A DNA stretch of 64,000 bases from Tricholomella constricta (Eukaryota > Basidiomycota > Agaricomycetes > Agaricales > Lyophyllaceae). Each line of letters begins with the position of its first letter. Position 1 is the stretch's first letter. The notes beneath the pieces were generated by a model. It was given only the letters and a program-made list of their open reading frames with translations, ran no database searches and was not told the DNA's origin. Shown here in pieces: positions 11,191-23,058 of the stretch. Both the position numbers and the translations under genes were made by a program. Where the stretch lies: contig JAACJP010000013.1 of the NCBI GenBank assembly GCA_013368375.1, positions 744,001-808,000 of the forward strand, in the 5' to 3' direction.

Positions 11191-12290
11191 CCATGTCCTT
11201 AATGCTTCAGTTGATATCTGGCACGCCGAAACTCGGCCGACGTGTCTCTTTTGAGCCATTGCAAGTGGCTCCTTTCACATTGCTTGCACCACTGCCCTCC
11301 TCCCAAAGCCGCAGCAGAAGCTGCAGCAGAAGCCCTGCTCTACTCGTTCTCAGCAGTGATGGACAGCCGCTGCATCGTACGCAGAGCACGAAACCCAAAC
11401 TGGTGGAAAAGCCAGAGGCATGAGGGAATTTCTTTTTTTGAACATCTTGGGTATGTATTGCGGACTCATATAAGAAGGTGCCCAAGCAGAAACCAGTAGA
11501 TCCATTGGCAGATTGTCTAGTGATAGGACAATTACCTCATCAGGTGCAGACCAAAGTTTCTGCTGATTCCGAGCACGGATCCCCACCCAAACCCGAGCCC
11601 GAGCCTCAACCCGAAGCTAGACCTGAGGCTCGACCTGAAACATATATCCATCCTACAGCACAGTACCACCATACACCAGAGTCAGCTGAACTAAATGCAG
11701 CAACTGTTGCGCTACAGCCCTTGTCAGATACCAAACATTTACCTGACCCCGACTCCGAGATCAAATCTGAACCTGAGCCCCCCAAATCAACATGTATCAC
11801 CTGCAAATGACAAGGGGATACTTCACCTGAGCCTGGATCCAGGCCTGAATCTGAACCCAAGCCCCCTAAATCAACCTGTATCACCCGCAAAAGACAGTGG
11901 AATACTTTACCCGAGCCTGAGTCCCAACCCGAGCCCTCCAAATCAATGTGAATCAGCTGCAAAGTGCAAGGAAATACTGCACTCGAGCCCAGATCTGGGC
12001 CAGAATCTGAACCTGAGCCCCTAAATCAACCCGTATCACCCATAAACAACAGCGGAATACTTTACCTGAGCCCGGATCTGGGCCCAAATCTGAACCTTAG
12101 CCCTCTAAATCAACCCATATCACCTGTAAACAACAGCGGAATACTTTACCTGAGCCCAAATCTGGGCCCGAATCCGAATCCGAGTCCCCTAAATCAACCT
12201 GTATCACCTGCAAATGGGAAGAAGATACTTTACCCCCAGTGAAAAAGCTGTTCAACAGCCAGCCCGATCATCCTGAGCATTGAACAACCC
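11191..12290 (+). pseudogene. Decayed repeat-bearing, transposon-associated frame
   Basis: Plus-strand fragments read V-S-F-E-P-L, a Ser/Arg-rich stretch, then TKPKLVEKPEA near 11400, a motif I associate with repetitive agaricomycete gag-like families (recollection, not a search). A Pro-Glu/Arg-Pro-Glu run at about 11585-11640 follows, then the 84-bp tandem array, then W-E-E-D-T-L-P-P-V-K-K and a stop near 12285. Several stops and frame shifts interrupt it, so no single product is expected. Confidence 0.35.
11735..12240 (+). repeat. Degenerate tandem array, 84-bp unit, six copies
   Basis: The word AAATCAAC or AAATCAAT recurs at 11784, 11868, 11940, 12023, 12107 and 12191, with spacings of 84, 72, 83, 84 and 84 bases. 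In one frame each unit encodes about 28 residues with the core KSTCITCK, a CxxC pair, followed by a Pro/Glu/Ser spacer. Two spacings are not multiples of three, so the frame is lost in the middle of the array. Confidence 0.85.
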
Positions 12291-12989
12291 AAAGCACCAT
12301 CAAGGATATTGCGCCATGTACACGTTCACAGAAGGCCAAGGAGGAGAAACAGCCTACAAGGGTGTGCTGCAAATAAATAGATATTTCACTCCGGTGTACA
12401 TCTTGTGATAATTCCAATAGATCCTGTAGTGTTTACATTTACAACAAGATGAGCAAAAACTATGCATGATATCTACATGACAAAATTTGACCTGCCCACT
12501 CAATGCATTCCAATCCATACAGTACAACATCAAAAAAATCCAACCTGCCTGCTCAAGCCTCGGAATCTGCCTCCGCCATTGGTCTAGGGGTGGTACTCTG
12601 GGTCTGGTGCACCAGCTGTCCCTCACTGTTCAGCATGGGTGGAGCTGGTGTCGGGCTCCTGCTCCGGCTTCGAGACCTCATCCGTTGCTGAGGAGGTGGT
12701 GCAAGCATTGTGCCAGGAGCTTCTTGCAATGGCTCCGGAGTGGGATGAGGTGGATGGCAGGTACCACAGATAGTGGCACCATTGGCGATGGTGGACGGGA
12801 CCTGTATGTCTGGATGGCCTCAATCAGCAGAACAGTGGCCGAGGCAACCGGGGTTGGAGTCAGAGGTGGTGGCGGTGCTGACGAGTCAATGTCCATGGTG
12901 GGAATTGCAGTGCCTTCAACTGGATCTGGGTTGATCTCCTCGGATTCAGGCATGCACAACTGCGGTTTCTGTTACCGTGGATGCTGTCA

Positions 12990-14790
12990 TCATGTTTTCA
13001 GCACCCCCAGTTTCCATCTTCCCACGAGTTTCCATTGCCCCCATTTCCATTGCCATGGTTTCCAGTTCCATTGCTGCTGGATCCTGGGGATCAGATCCTG
13101 GCTTGACACCTTGCGGTGGGGAGAAGGCTGCCCAGGATTCTGGATTGGGACTTGTAGCGGGTCAGGAGTTTCGGAATACCTGGCATATACATCTGGGACT
13201 CCTGCCAGCCTCTTACAGCTTTTACAGACATGTATCCAGATGCTTCGTCCAGAACTCATTCTGTTCCTTCTTCCACTGCTTGACGGCTGCTTTCCACTCC
13301 TCCATGGTCCCTGCCCATTTTCCGTGAGCCGGAGGCAAGCAAGTTGCTCATATCCATCTGCAAATTCCTTGCCCCACTGCCGGCATTGATCCAACTCTCT
13401 CTGGAATGTCCACTAGTTTTCAGAGAGAGCACGGAGATTCCGGGCCTGCGTGTCCCGCTGGAGCTCCAGTGCATCAACCCGCCTGGCAAGGTCCTCCAGT
13501 GTTATCCTCGGTCCTGACAGCGCTTTCACCCAATGAGCCAACCCCTCCAGAGTTATGGGCTCAGCTGAGCCTGATGTGGCTGCTGTCGATGGGACATGCA
13601 GATAGCTGGATGGTGGGGAGCGGCTGAGGTGGGATGGCCCAGCAACTCCTTCCGGTGGGAGGCGGATGATGCAGGATGGCCTGGCAACTGCTTCCAGAGT
13701 GAGTACTTGCAAAGATAAAGATAAATAGGACTCACCTGCAGAACTTGGCACAGGTGCAGCTTTCTTCCCCGCTTTCTTTGCGGCCGTTGCCTGACCCATC
13801 ACCCAATCTGTCAACTTTGCCCAGATCGAGTGCTCACAATGCACCTTCAGCCCCTGACAGCTGGCACAGACATACCCTCCTCAAATGACAATGGTGGCAC
13901 TGAGTTGGGTACTCATGCCCTGGAGCGGTGTCTTGCACTGCTTCCAGAAAGAAGTCGGCCGGCAACTCTACCTGCTCCTCCTCTCCTCTTGCAAGCTCGC
14001 CGAAGGTCTTTGCCTTCTTGGAGGTGCGCTTCTCTGACTGCTCCTCAGGGGCTTTCCATTTTTGGGCTGGTTTGCATGCAGCAGGTTCTGGGGATGGCAA
14101 TGGATTTGGGTAGGGGCTCCATGTTGGGCTCCAGGTTCGGTTGAGCAGCAGGGGAGAGCTGGGACAGATGATGGTTTTCTTTGACTTTAGCTTTTGCATC
14201 GTCATGGTTGGGATCTTTGGCTTGGAGGATGCCTGGCAGGTTTTCTTGTTGCAGGGTATGGAGGAAGGAAGGGGAGACGGGTCCAGGGAAAGCAGACAGG
14301 ATGGCTTGAAGAACGGGAATTGGGGTGCATGCAGGACTCGGGGCAGGTGCGGGTGCGGGACCGGGAACTGGGAACCGGGGCAGGCCTGGGAACAGGAACA
14401 GGAATTGGAGGCATGGCAGGAGCGGGTGTCGGGGCGGGTGCTGGTGCCGATGCAGGCTGGAGCGAGCTTTCTCCTAACCAGATTGTCAGCTCAGCACGCA
14501 CGCCCTCCATGTTGATCTGCCTCCCAGTGAGCATCTTCAAAATGGGCAGTGCCCGCACAATTTGGGAGCGCTTCTGGAATTGCTGGATGTCTTTGGGAGC
14601 ACCTTGGAACCACGGCAAGAAGTCTCTCTGAAAATAAAAATGAGTTAACTTGATTACTCTGAACTTTGAAAACACTTACTGCAGAATCAAAGAGCCTCAC
14701 GAGCCCCACTGCATTATTGTAATGCAGACACTCACGTAGTTCAGCGTCCATATTGTGGAGTGAGCAGATGATGTATTGTTTGGCATCCAT
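12990..14790 (-). pseudogene. Transposon-associated hypothetical gene, proline-rich with Cys cluster
   Basis: The start ATG at 14790 gives MDAKQYIICSLHNMDAEL. A canonical intron (gtaagt...ttttcag) joins L-F-D-S-A to R-D-F-L-P-W-F. The first domain ends near E-L-T-I-W-L, then a long Pro/Ala/Val linker and a basic segment lead to a Cys/His cluster (CHHCH ... CASCQGLKVHCEH) around 13830-13870. A coiled-coil-like region near 13420-13550 (ARRVDALELQRD) follows. Frames change several times downstream, and the 3' end is uncertain; related reading continues to about 12550. I recognise the general type as a repeated agaricomycete hypothetical family, not a known function. The overlapping 300-codon plus-strand frame is antisense to it. 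Confidence 0.35.
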
Positions 14791-14892
14791 TATGATGTCA
14801 GATTGAAGTCAGATTGATGATGCAACGCGGGTGGGCAGAGGTGTTGATTCAAACAGATCACTTGCAATAGTTTGTGGTAGGAGAAGTGAAGA

Positions 14893-16326
14893 TTTTCATG
14901 AACATATGTCACATAATCACACTTCTTTTTCTCATCACATGACCATGATTCCTGCAGTGCATGGTGGATCGATTGATTAGATATCTATCTAGCTTCAATA
15001 CTGTCATGGCTTCTTGAGCTCCCATAAGACAATACGGGAAAGCGAAAGCTCACGACCTTGCCTCCCCATCTGACCCAATTGCACCTGAATTGTCTCCAAC
15101 GTCTCAGGGCAACAAGCGGCCGTTTTCCTGGGCCGTGCTCGATGGATTCACCCCATTTATGACACCTGACGACACATTCCTCATTCTAAATCACCTTGTT
15201 CCTACAACAAGGTTATAATTATTGGCAGATTTCTTGAAGCAAAATCCTCCACACGATAATAGCAATGAGGTGAGTGAGCTAATCAGTTTTGTCCTGTAAT
15301 TTCCTCATTGATATCTCCAGCCCACTTGACATAGTAGATCGGAAGCCTATTCGCTCGGAGCGGCAAATGTCGGATCTGAACCTGGTCCCATGGATTACTC
15401 TACTCTCCTGTGATTTATCCGCTCACTCATGCGCCCCAGCCGCTGACTGAGCAAGAAATCCTTGACATGCATGCGGGAGGTCCTAGCGGTGATGGACCAG
15501 CAGGAAATATCTTACTCTGCTGCTGCACTCCAAGTTTACCATGCTGCTGTTGCCAAGGTAGAGAGTGATAGTGCTGCTGAGACGGCATTCAACAATATGC
15601 TAAACCGCTTGAATCCTACTGTGGAGAAGTAATTACACCCTTTTTTAATATGTTTGGTCAATTACAATGCACCACTGTTTTGCCAGTGAATCATGTGAAA
15701 TTCAGCTGAAAGATGTTCAGATTGCGGATCCTGACTCCAGATCAACAATACACGCCTCTGGAATGAATTGGATTGGTACATCTCTTGCCCGGATACATCC
15801 CAGATATGTGCTATGTCCACAACTGCTATGGCCACAAACAAAAAGCAGGAGAGTGGTGCCGGATTATGAATATACCCTCCTGGAATGCCCGGATTGTGGA
15901 GAGCAGGACCGGGATATTAATTTATCTCCCAGATGGGCAGATTTGTCTCCACTCTCACACGGATTGGCATATTGCATGCGCAAATTTGCTATTTGTTATG
16001 ACTACCTGCCCACTCGGATTGTGGGGAGCGCGACCGGGTTTATTTGCCATGACTGCCCGCCAACCCAGATTGTGGAGAGCGCGACCGGGATATTAATCCA
16101 TCTCCTGGATGGGAGAAGACCATAGTCCCACAACCCAACAGAAGAAAGCCCACAACCCAACAGACAGCACCGGCAATACCAACCCAACACAAACCAACAA
16201 TGCCACCGACCTTCCACCAAGCCGTTTCACAGAAGCACAAACCTGAGACTGACTAGGACCAAAAACATCTATTTTTCTCTCTTTTCTTTTCCAGACTCAT
16301 ACTATTCTTCTTTTCATGAACATATG
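14893..16326. repeat. 16-bp direct repeats bracketing a 1.4-kb segment
   Basis: TTTTCATGAACATATG occurs at 14893-14908 and again at 16311-16326. Between them lie fragmentary plus-strand frames. They include an Ala-rich exon-like piece near 15490-15630 and three short repeats built on GATTGTGGRGAGC at about 15891, 16018 and 16071. The pair could be a target duplication of a retroposed segment, but no poly-A tail is visible at the right end. Confidence 0.4.
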
Positions 16327-17156
16327 CTACATGCCCTAACCATAACCCCCAATCCACTACTCTCTTGAAGTCAAACACCATAACCGCTCATGATAATAAC
16401 TATATGTAGAACTTACTAGACCCATCACAATCATGTCACGAACATGTGCGAGTTCTAACAATGGGAAGTCCATGCAATGCCATTCCAGGTGCCATCCACC
16501 ATCATTTTGAAGGTAGAGGGTTGGGGTAGCAGGAATTGATACGATTTTTGGGGGCAGGTATATGAGGAAAAATATTGAGAGATGGTTAAGAGGCATGGTG
16601 TTCTAGGTGTGAGTGCTTTTGTTAGCTTTCCTCTCCTTTTAAATGTGTTTTTTCCATGTTCTTATGCTAGTCTTTAAGTTAGGCTAGTGCCTTGAGGCAT
16701 AAAATTTGAACAGGGATCAACTGGATTGAGTTTCAGTGATGATTCTCTGTGCTTGTAATGTTTGAATGGAGAGCATGCCGCATAGTTCGATGATGTGGCA
16801 GAGGTTTGTTTAAGGAATGTGAGGGCACTCTCTGTACTTTCACAGTGGGGGTCAGCATATTCTCAAGGTATATGCACATGCATTAGCAGTTGCATGGTTG
16901 TAATTTTGTCACCCTATATCATTTCAGCAAAAACTGCCCCATATGTGCCTTAAGGATTAGCAAGTGGTGTGTGGTCTTTTGGGTCCCTTGTCTTTTGGAG
17001 GAGGAAGCAGGGGAGAAAAGGGAGGACTGGTTACCCTTCAGATAGAAGGTCTTGGTAAATACATATCATGTATCCTTTCTATTGTCACTGGAGGCAAAGG
17101 TTGATATTTTCAATCAGAAGATCAACAAAGAACACAAAGTGTTTCTCCCATTCAAT
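16327..17156. other. AT-rich stretch with no gene
   Basis: No coding frame, RNA gene or repeat boundary could be supported between the right 16-bp repeat and the left end of the Mutator-like element. Confidence 0.4.
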
Positions 17157-18840
17157 CAAGCTCCTAAAACCAGCACGTTCATACTGCTCGATTTTGCATC
17201 TCAGAACTGCCACGCAATGTATTATATGTAAAATTTTATCTTATCTTATCCAGCCAAACACAAACAATTTTCTATCCAAACAAACAAAAGGAAGGCTCGA
17301 ACTCGCGGTAGAGCGGCTGGCAAACTTGGGATTCAGGGATCCTGGCGTTCTCAAATAAACCCTATCGTAGGTGCTAGAAAAGTCGTCGCTTTGCCATTTA
17401 CAATGCATGAATAAACATTCCCACAATCAACATGTGGACCCTTAAATCAGACACTTGTGACATTGTAAGCCCTTGTAAGGAGCAACAATTCTCGAGAGAC
17501 TGCACCGCAAACTCTTCAATGATGAGTGATCACTTGAAGGCTATGGCTACAAAGCCACATAAGGAAAGGTGTCTGGTTCCTACTCGTAAGACTGCATCGA
17601 AAATTGTACTCAACTCACAAAAACTCAATTACTTACTCTCGAAAATCTTGCAAGCCAATACTACAGTGCCAGAAGTCCTCGTCGGCCTAATGCGCAACGA
17701 AAAATATGGATAATTCTATATGTGAACCCCCTCATGAACCCCCCCCCCCGTATATCTCGGATATGGCATTTGGATAACCCGTGTGACAAAAATTATTTCA
17801 ATTCTTGCTAACTGGATCGTAACGCTTTCAGTGCCGCTGGGTTCATTTTAGTCCTTGCGCTGCGCGCCTAGCTCCTTCGTGCCTCTTTCGCCCTCAGCCA
17901 TTTCGCCTTCAATAAACTCTTAGTCCAGAAATGACACAATGAGTAGCCGTACTCAATTTACGGTAAATTTCTCGGTATGATGGAACGCATACTGCAAAAG
18001 GCGCTGGCGGAGATTTCTGAGTTATAAAGCGGCAGGGGCAAAGAACAGAATACGAAGAAATTCAGGTCAGAGAATAACAGATAGTTTGAAGGTGTGACTG
18101 TCGGTGGTATCGAAACCGTGAATATGGCTACTGACTACGCCTAATGAGTGCTCATAAAATCAGGCTTGAAGGGGTATATATGAATGTCTTGAGTCCGTGT
18201 TTATCATTCGTGTGGTCATGGCCAGCTCACAACAGACACTGCAATGTCGACTTTGAGCCCTGCCTAGAGCTACATCCTCCAGCATTCCGCTAGCATCTAA
18301 ATTCCTGATGTGACTGCTAACCTCGGGATGTGTGACCGAGGCCATCTCCGTGGATTTGTCAGCTAAGGAAGAGGGGTTCATGGGGGGGTTCATACAATGT
18401 GGGGGTTCACAAATAGAATTATCCGAAAAATACAGCCATAGTAATGTTACATTTTATCCCAGTTATTTTTTGCTTCGTGAGTTCGAAATTAATGATGTGT
18501 CCACGCACATGTCGATAAATACACCCCTTGTCAATTTCACAAGTGTCTGATCAAAGGGTCCACATCTTGATTGTGGGAATGTTTATTCATGCATTGTAAA
18601 TGGCGAAGCGACAACTTTCCTAGCACCTATGGTAGGGTTTATTTGAGAACGCCGGGATCCCCGAATCCCAAGTTTGCCAGCTGCTCTACTGCATGTTTGA
18701 GCCTTCCTTTTGTTTGTTTGGATAGAAAATTGTTCGTGTTTGGCTGGATAAGATAAGATAAAATTTTACATATAATACATTGCATGGCAGTTCTGAGATG
18801 TGAAATCGAGCAGTACGAGTGTGCTGGTTTTAGGAGCCTG
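17157..18840. mobile_element. Mutator-like (MULE) inverted-repeat element, 1.68 kb
   Basis: Two long inverted arms, about 17157-17465 and 18537-18840, match with only scattered differences (about 90% by eye) and begin CARGCTCCTAAAACCAGC at each outer end. A 9-base direct repeat, CCATTCAAT, abuts both ends (17148-17156 and 18841-18849). Long terminal inverted repeats with a 9-bp target duplication are the hallmark of Mutator-like elements. No transposase frame remains; the core is short and is itself interrupted by a second element, so this is non-autonomous. Confidence 0.82.
17707..18424. mobile_element. Nested small inverted-repeat element inside the MULE
   Basis: The ends GGATAATTCTATNTGTGAAC are inverted (left from about 17708, right ending about 18424) and are followed inward by C-rich runs, including an 11-C tract near 17738. 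A direct repeat CGAAAAATA lies at 17698-17706 and 18424-18432; because one base is shared with the terminal repeat, the target duplication is 8 or 9 bp. The element is about 717 bp with no transposase, so it is a MITE. It must have inserted after the outer element. Confidence 0.75.
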
Positions 18841-19211
18841 CCATTCAATAACAATTCAATAATTGTTCAATATTTTGACCCAGATATGTTTTGCATTGTT
18901 TGTTGATTCCTTGAATGAAAATATCAAACTTTGCCAGTGTGTGGTAGGAATGACGGGTGTACACTACCACGTCGGCACTGCCTTTCACAGGGTGTGTGAC
19001 TAACCCGACCACATGGTGGTTCAGATCCAAGGAATTTGTCGCCCTTGGCGATTTCCATTTGACTTGAGTAAACGTAGTCTAGACTCGATCAATCTCAAAT
19101 GGCATTACCCGTGGGAAAAACGAGCCCTGCCATCATCATACTCAAGCTCCAGTTCGAAGAATCCCTTTGACATTACCCCCTTCACGCCTCCTTTTCGATT
19201 ATACTGACATC

Positions 19212-20713
19212 ATGTCTACGACAGACCTTTTGCAAGCAAATTGCGAGAGGCTGTTGGCCCAATATAACTCCAATATTCAGGCTGTTCTCGCATTACAGTC
19301 AACTCTGATCCGCGACATCTTGCCTTCCGTCTCCGATGAACTTGAACTTAGTCCGGAGGCCACGGAGTGGGCAAAGGAATGGTTGGAAGACACCCGTACG
19401 TAAACACGACAGCACAAGTGGAGAAGCTGCTGAAACAAGTTTGAACACAAGATACACTCTTCCGAATATCCAAAGTAGGGTTAATTTCGGTGACCCGCAG
19501 CAGGTTATTGCTGATATATCTGACGTAGCGAAACAACTTCACGAGATCCTTCGCAATGGAATCCATTCGGAAGAACCTTGTTTGGCGTTTGAGCAATTTA
19601 TGGCCTCTGGGGGACTCGGGGCCAACTCCGGTGTTGCATTGCCTACCTGAAAACGCGCACGACCCATTTGGCAGGCCCATCCTTCTCGTGGAGGTCCTTC
19701 CCCTTGACGTAACTTCAGACGCCCTGAAGCCTAAAATCGTACAGACATTCGAACGCCTTAGACGCCATTTGAGGAATCTCAATGCATCAGCTACAACGAC
19801 ATCACCAATTCTTCAGTATATCGTTTTACTCGATTTACAAGGATTATCTCTGAAGAGTTTTGTGAATAAGTTCCTTGTTGAACATCTAAACCGGGTACTT
19901 GACGGCATGTTCTCGTTTTCAGGACATTGAGGTTCTCTCCTGGACTATTCGCGAAATCATTCCACGGTTTCCGGGGATGTTAGGCGGAGGTCAGTCCTAC
20001 TTCCGGAATATTAGGGGACCAATCTGATTCTCTAAATACTGATGTTCTGCAGTTTTTATGCTTAATTACTCGTGGATTCATTCTGGGATGTGGAATATAG
20101 TCAGGTAAGTCAAGCTTCCCACCCCAACTCCTTGTTCAACAGAATTACCAGACGTGTCCTACCGGCTACAGCCCTGTCACGGGTGTTTTTCCCTTCCAAC
20201 GAGTTGTTGATCCAATATTTCACCCCTTCGTCATTGCCAAAAGGTTACAGCACAAATATTACAGGTTTTGACCAAATCCTGACCCGCCCCACAGACTATG
20301 GCGGAGCTTTAGCCGCTCTTGAACTTCTGGATGATCCCCTCCGGACGCAAGAAATTCCGTCAGAAAGCATGGCTGCCCACAATCAAATCCTCACAATTGA
20401 TCCACCTGCGTCGCAGCTCCCGGCCTTTACCCCGCTATCGCCAACCTCGCTTCTCAACCCCTTTTTCGGATACCCTGCGTCTTCATACTACGGCTCCTTG
20501 TCCCTTTACCATGGACGCCGTCGAAAGCGAGACCTCGCTCGGACGCTCGCCCTTCTGTTCTGGATTCGGTGGCGTAAACCACTGGTTGTTGGTATACTAC
20601 TTGCCGTTTGTGCCATCACCCTCCAGCTGGGGACACGCGGAGCGCATGGTCGTTCCTTGAGGTCATTTCTGAGCCGGAAGTCGCTTATATCCTATAGACT
20701 CGGCTCAAAATAA
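19212..20713 (+). CDS. CRAL-TRIO (Sec14-like) lipid-binding protein with C-terminal membrane anchor
   Basis: Starts M-S-T-T-D-L-L-Q-A-N at 19212. Two early introns (about 19397-19452 and 19474-19527) are needed to read E-D-T-H-T-L-F-R-I-S-K-R-N-N-F, the CRAL-TRIO-N pattern; without the second, a TAG interrupts. The lipid-binding domain follows: DPFGRPILLVEVLPLD, then LLSWTIREIIPRFPGMLGGV, MLNYSWIHSGMWNIV and LPATALSRVFFPS, matching the Sec14 floor and gate region. After T-D-Y-G-G, a linker leads to a basic patch (GRRRKRD) and a hydrophobic helix PLVVGILLAVCAITLQL near the C-terminus, suggesting tail anchoring. Family members carry phosphatidylinositol or other lipids; the ligand cannot be read from sequence. 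Confidence 0.85.
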
Positions 20714-20956
20714 GCACGTAACTAATAGATACCCTTGCCTTGCCTTTAAAAGATTACATAGCGCTGTCAGACTTGATTTATAGCGTATCTACCTGCACGG
20801 ACGCGGGGATCCTTCTGGTACATAGCCAATGGCGCATTTGGCAGTTGACGCAAAGGAATCGTTAGAGGCTGGGCCGGTATACATGTCATATCTATTAATG
20901 AAGGATAGTCTGTCTATAGGAAATACTCGGGAAGCTGCATGGAGCGTGGATCAGTT

Positions 20957-22233
20957 TCAATTGATCACAGGCGTAGAAGAGCACAATACCTTCCCATTGG
21001 CGCTTTGAGCCGCCTGTTGGCTGGGCCCATCCCGTTCATTCTCCGGGGCTGCCTCAAAGACGTTGAAATACATTGAACCACCTGGCCCAACTTCCAAAAT
21101 ACTCGCCGAATTGCCACAACGGTAACAGTAGTTGGGCGCTGACCACACCGTCGACAGATGTTTGTCGAAAAGAGAAGCGTAACCCTCCATACAGAGCTGG
21201 TGAGCACGGAGAATGTGAGACATTTTGTTCTGATCCAAAAATTTGTGTACGACGCCGGAACCAAAGGTGTACCCTGCTCCACTGAAGGAACGCTCGATTC
21301 AATGATTTTTCGATGGTTCTAGTTCGAAATTGAAGACGGACCGGGGTGATATCGCAAAGTCTTCTTTCTCAGGGTCAGGATCTGACCAAACGAGGTCCGC
21401 CATTGGGCCCTCATGGGGTATTTCTAGAAGGCGTCGATGTGGGCACGCAGCAAGACAGGGTGACCGATGACCATACCTCGAAACCGATCAACGACCTTTA
21501 TTTGGTCTATCGAATGGATAGAAGGTGAAAGGCCTATCACAGGTTAGAGTTAAGGTTCAATGTACGCTGAAGAGTACCTGGCATACCTCCGTGCACGCAG
21601 AATATTCGATCGTCGATTACAACTGATAGTGTCAGGAAGTCGAACATGTCCGTAAAATACGTCCACACATGCGATGAGCCGTACTTTCGAACGCACTCAG
21701 TGTAGAAGCCGTACGTCTGCGAGAAGGCCATGAGAACGATTTTGACGAAAAAGGACCGGCCACAACTGACCTGGGTGACGGCTCTCGATTCATGGTTCCC
21801 CCGGATTAGTTGCACTCGGTCAGGATAACGCAGCTTTAAACACGTCAATAGGGATATGGTTTCAACACTGAAGAGTCCACGGTCCACATAATCGCCTGCG
21901 TCGCATGAGCAAGCGGCATGGGTGCAGTGGATCACGACGAACCAAGGAAGAGGTAATTCGTATTCGGCGCGTACCCCCCTATTCGAAAGATCTCAATCAA
22001 GTCATAGAACTGGCTTTATCTTTGATTAGCGTGTGTGTGGTGAAGCTGATGCGTTCCATGACTCACCCATGAATGTCGCCAACCACTGTCACTGGAGCGC
22101 TAACATGGACGACATTGGACTCCCTCATGAGCACCTCCTTTGTTTTCTCGCATATCTCGCGCAGGAGGGCTTCGTGTAGTAGTTGTTTGCGAAGGAGCTG
22201 CTGGATACAAGCGTCGAGATCGAAAGGCGCCAT
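20957..22233 (-). CDS. PPG1: PP2A-family Ser/Thr phosphatase catalytic subunit, PPG1-type
   Basis: The start codon is ATG 22233 ([10 protein letters not shown]); the frame upstream has no other ATG. All metal and phosphate motifs are present: GDIHG, GDYVDRG, IRGNHES and the C-terminal HQLCMEGY and [11 protein letters not shown] blocks. Five or more introns are spliced at expected phases; one joins L-F-L-G to D-Y-V-D. The protein ends [13 protein letters not shown] plus a polar tail and lacks the D-Y-F-L methylation terminus of PP2A, PP4 and PP6. The missing terminus and PENERD tail fit the fungal PPG1 branch. Yeast Ppg1 acts in glycogen accumulation and, with the Far complex, restrains mitophagy; that role is not visible in the sequence. 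Confidence 0.88.
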
Positions 22234-22323
22234 TTGGGCAATATCCTGGAGATTTCCAGCGGTGATCGCTGCTTTGGCTCTATTTGGCACCGCCCTTGCA
22301 TTTAAATATGGGCCGTCGCGCCT

Positions 22324-23058
22324 TGGCCCAGCTTATCAGAAAAGTAGCTGTGCATATGATTTATGAATACCACTCTCGTCAACCTTCGGTAAACTCCTCG
22401 CGGCATGGATGAAATTAGGATTAATCGGTACTTGGTAGTATTTTTGTTGTTGGTTTTCGAGGTGTGTATAACGTAATGTTGTAGTATTTGGTGGACCTTC
22501 TCTGCATTTGATCCACTACACCAGTTCTGTCTCTTAATCTTTCGCATTCGCGTCGTAATGCACCGTAATCGTTACTTCGTTTCTAATTCTACGAGAAAGA
22601 CTCCACGCCGTAACTCAACATAATGTTCACCTTCCAAATTTTCTTTCGCCCACCAAATCAACCCCCTGCCAGTCCATTTCGACCTCCATCTAATTTTGGG
22701 CTGTCCATCGCGATTTTCTCGCATCTTATATCCATTTCTTATTGCAACACTCTTCGGCCGCTCGTGCGCTCACCCGCTACCCCTTGCTTTGTCTCCAACT
22801 CAACGATCCCTTGCTTTATAGACCGATGATGCGATATCGGCGGACACATCAGGAGTGGTGCAGTTTCATGGATCGATCTCCTTTCCACCATGCAATGCTT
22901 TATCCATGTGTCGGCCTTTCCCTGCTGGTGTTTTTGACGTTTTATGTACATGAGCCTGATTGATTGCATGAGAGGCTAGCCGAAATCCCGAATCGCAGTT
23001 CCTTGCGAGGTCAGAGACCTTAATGACCGACTCCTCCTTCGCTAAGCCTATGGCCTGA
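22324..23058. other. Intergenic, divergent region
   Basis: Contains a pyrimidine-rich stretch around 22620-22800 and a short plus-strand frame at 22827-22964 (about 45 codons, with one hydrophobic segment CVGLSLLVFLTFYV). Nothing supports a named gene. Confidence 0.35.

Noticed and set aside
12487..13389. Plus-strand open frame of 300 codons, the longest in the element island
   Set aside because: It is antisense to the minus-strand gene that has a proper start and canonical intron. Its composition (Trp, Cys and His rich, no domain) fits a shadow frame.
17280..17345. tRNA-like GAGTTCGAGCC word in the element arm
   Set aside because: Lacks a box A at the right distance and lies in both transposon arms; no tRNA fold.
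17241..17426. Minus-strand frame repeated almost identically on the plus strand at 18571-18756, suggesting a conserved small protein
   Set aside because: Both lie wholly inside the inverted arms of the Mutator-like element, so the similarity is explained by the terminal repeats.
19474..19527. In-frame TAG that seemed to make the CRAL-TRIO gene a pseudogene
   Set aside because: A 54-nt GT-AG intron with a CTGAT branch removes it and restores the expected domain start.
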